Source: Verrucomicrobiaceae bacterium (GTDB taxonomy: Bacteria; Verrucomicrobiota; Verrucomicrobiia; Verrucomicrobiales; Akkermansiaceae). Taken from it: a stretch of DNA of 6,893 nt. Below, in pieces: positions 5,571-6,893 of the stretch. A model generated the notes under the pieces. That model saw only the letters and a program-made list of their open reading frames with translations, ran no database searches and was not told where the DNA came from. Numbering within the stretch: position 1 is the stretch's first letter; every line of letters starts with the position of its first letter. Location of the stretch: positions 1 through 6,893 of the forward strand of contig JAIXVN010000367.1 of assembly GCA_027483005.1 (NCBI GenBank), in the 5' to 3' direction. Position numbers and translations under genes: made by a program.

Positions 5571-6851
5571 ATGCTCGACATCCGCGTCATCCGCGAAAAC
5601 CCGACCGCCGTTCAGGACGCCATCAAACCGCGCGGCGGGGACCACTGGAAGCTCGTCAACGAAGTGCTCGCCTGCGACGAGGCGCGCCGCCACGCCGAAA
5701 CCGAAAAGCAGTCCCTCCAGTCCGATCGCAAGCGCGTCTCCAAGGAAATCGGCATGCTCAAGGGCAAGGGCGAGGACACCAGCGCGATCGAGGACCAGGT
5801 CCGCCTGATCAATGCCAAGATCTCCGCCTACGACACCGAGGCCGAGGCCACCTCCGCCCGCCAGGCCGACCTTTTGCTGAACATCCCGAACATGCCGCAC
5901 GCGGATTGCCCCGTCGGCTCGGATGAAAGCGCGAACCCGGTCGTCCGCGAATGGGGCGCGAAGCCCGATCTAACAGAACCAAAGGACCACGTCGAACTCG
6001 CCCTCAAGCACGGCCTGGTCAACTGGGACGACGGCACCCGCGTCGCCGGCTCCGGCTTCGTCGTCTATCGCGGCCAGGGCGCGAAGCTCGAACGCGCGCT
6101 CATCAATTTCCTCTTGGATACCCAATCCGCCAACGGCTACGAGGAGGTCAATGTCCCGCACCTCGTGAAGCGCGAGTGCATGGAAGGCACCGGCCAGCTG
6201 CCGAAGTTCGAGGACGACATGTATGGCACCGATGCCGGTGACGACGGCATCAACAACCTCTTCCTCGCCCCCACCGCCGAGGTGCCGGTGACGAATCTTT
6301 ACCGCGATACCATCCTCGCCGAGTCCGAGCTGCCGGTGAAAATGGTGGCCTACACCCCTTGCTTCCGCCGTGAGGCCGGATCCGCCGGACGCGACAACAA
6401 GGGCATCATCCGCATGCACCAGTTCGACAAGGTCGAGCTCGTCCAGGTCGTCCATCCGGACCAGGGCTTCGAGGTCCTCGAGCAACTGACCGCGCATGCC
6501 GAATCGATCCTCCAGAAGCTCGGCCTGCACTACCGCACGATCGAGCTCTGCACCGGCGACCTCGGGTTTTCCTCGGCCAAGACCTACGACATCGAGGTCT
6601 GGGCACCCGGTCACGGCAAGTATCTCGAAGTCTCGAGCTGCTCCTGCTTCGGCGACTACCAGGCCCGCCGCATGAAGCTCCGCTTCAAGGACAGCGAAGG
6701 CAAAAACCGCTTCCCGCACACCCTGAACGGGTCCGGCACCGCGCTTCCACGGCTCTACGTTGCCCTGCTGGAGCAATGCCAGCAGCCCGACGGCTCGATC
6801 AAGCTTCCCGCCGCCCTCGTGCCGTATTTCGGCGCGGAGATGATCGGGTGA
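5571..6851 (+). CDS. serS: Seryl-tRNA synthetase
   Basis: Cytoplasmic class II aminoacyl-tRNA synthetase that joins serine to tRNA-Ser, and also to tRNA-Sec where present, using ATP. Complete at 426 aa, close to the usual 420-430. The N-terminal arm (about 27-100) is the long helical hairpin that contacts the tRNA variable arm, beginning after MLDIRVIRENP and ending before L-L-N-I-P-N-M-P-H. Motif 1 lies around the G-A-K-L-E-R-A-L segment. The serine-site T235-A-E-V-P239 is present, motif 2 is F265-R-R-E-A-G-S271 followed by G-R-D-N-K-G, and motif 3 is L385-N-G-S-G389 with R394. The segment A391-L-P-R394 replaces the A-V-G-R of the E. coli type; I recall A-L-P-R in SerRS of other phyla, so it is a lineage variant and not damage. 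ATG 5571 gives the standard M-L-D-I start. No Shine-Dalgarno precedes it. It is a single-gene unit after a terminator, with no sign of transfer. Confidence 0.98.
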   Translation: MLDIRVIRENPTAVQDAIKPRGGDHWKLVNEVLACDEARRHAETEKQSLQSDRKRVSKEIGMLKGKGEDTSAIEDQVRLINAKISAYDTEAEATSARQADLLLNIPNMPHADCPVGSDESANPVVREWGAKPDLTEPKDHVELALKHGLVNWDDGTRVAGSGFVVYRGQGAKLERALINFLLDTQSANGYEEVNVPHLVKRECMEGTGQLPKFEDDMYGTDAGDDGINNLFLAPTAEVPVTNLYRDTILAESELPVKMVAYTPCFRREAGSAGRDNKGIIRMHQFDKVELVQVVHPDQGFEVLEQLTAHAESILQKLGLHYRTIELCTGDLGFSSAKTYDIEVWAPGHGKYLEVSSCSCFGDYQARRMKLRFKDSEGKNRFPHTLNGSGTALPRLYVALLEQCQQPDGSIKLPAALVPYFGAEMIG

Positions 6852-6866
6852 GCCTTGGGTCGACCT

Positions 6867-6883
6867 GCAAGTTGCAAACTTGC
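6867..6883. repeat. Short perfect inverted repeat after serS
   Basis: GCAAGTT (6867-6873) and AACTTGC (6877-6883) pair perfectly around a GCA loop, 15 bp after the serS stop. There is no T-run after it on the plus strand within the window, so it is not a standard intrinsic terminator. It could be part of a dispersed palindromic repeat or a weak or factor-aided 3' end. The window stops ten bases later. Confidence 0.5.
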
Positions 6884-6893
6884 GCTGTTCCTA

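Noticed and set aside
1..6893. A search for CRISPR repeats, tRNA or rRNA genes, transposase genes, toxin-antitoxin pairs and phage genes
   Set aside because: None was seen. Genes cover almost all of the window and the remaining gaps are all shorter than 150 bp, so there is no evidence of a mobile or defence island.

Overview
The window is GC-rich bacterial DNA with strong G/C preference at third codon positions. It carries six protein genes, one of them cut by the left edge. No RNA gene, insertion sequence, phage gene or CRISPR array is visible. The host is probably a member of the Verrucomicrobiota (Luteolibacter-like). This is an inference from overall protein character, the membrane-anchored coiled-coil proteins, the near absence of Shine-Dalgarno sequences and the style of the seryl-tRNA synthetase. 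A related Planctomycetes-Verrucomicrobia-Chlamydiae lineage cannot be excluded.

Left part (1-1271, minus strand): two adjacent genes for proteins with one N-terminal membrane segment followed by a long charged coiled coil. The upstream one (504-1271, 255 aa) is complete and ends in a small beta-rich module. The downstream one (1-464) is truncated by the window edge and has no in-window stop, so it is easily missed. Both share an N-I-E-x-L-A motif at a comparable place in the coil, so they look like tandem paralogues. A 142-bp divergent intergenic region (1272-1413) separates them from the plus-strand genes.

Middle part (1414-5477, plus strand): a complete homodimer-type ABC exporter half-transporter (580 aa, all nucleotide-binding motifs intact). 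Nineteen bases later comes a membrane-anchored or secreted helical protein (335 aa) that looks like two tandem Spy/CpxP-type LTxxQ domains. After an 85-bp gap comes a GTG-started exported thioredoxin-like protein (402 aa, WCGPC active site) with a long alanine-rich helical C-terminal extension. The set ends at a very good intrinsic terminator (5496-5529). Exporter, possible periplasmic chaperone-like protein and exported thiol-disulfide protein together suggest a cell-envelope theme, but no shared function is proven.

Right part (5571-6851, plus strand): serS, a complete housekeeping seryl-tRNA synthetase starting only 41 bases after the terminator T-run, so it should have its own promoter. 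A short perfect inverted repeat follows it at the right edge.

Most of the window is ordinary chromosomal sequence. The points most worth a second look are the coiled-coil paralogue pair and its C-terminal module, the duplicated LTxxQ-like architecture, and the lack of Shine-Dalgarno sites with very short leaders.
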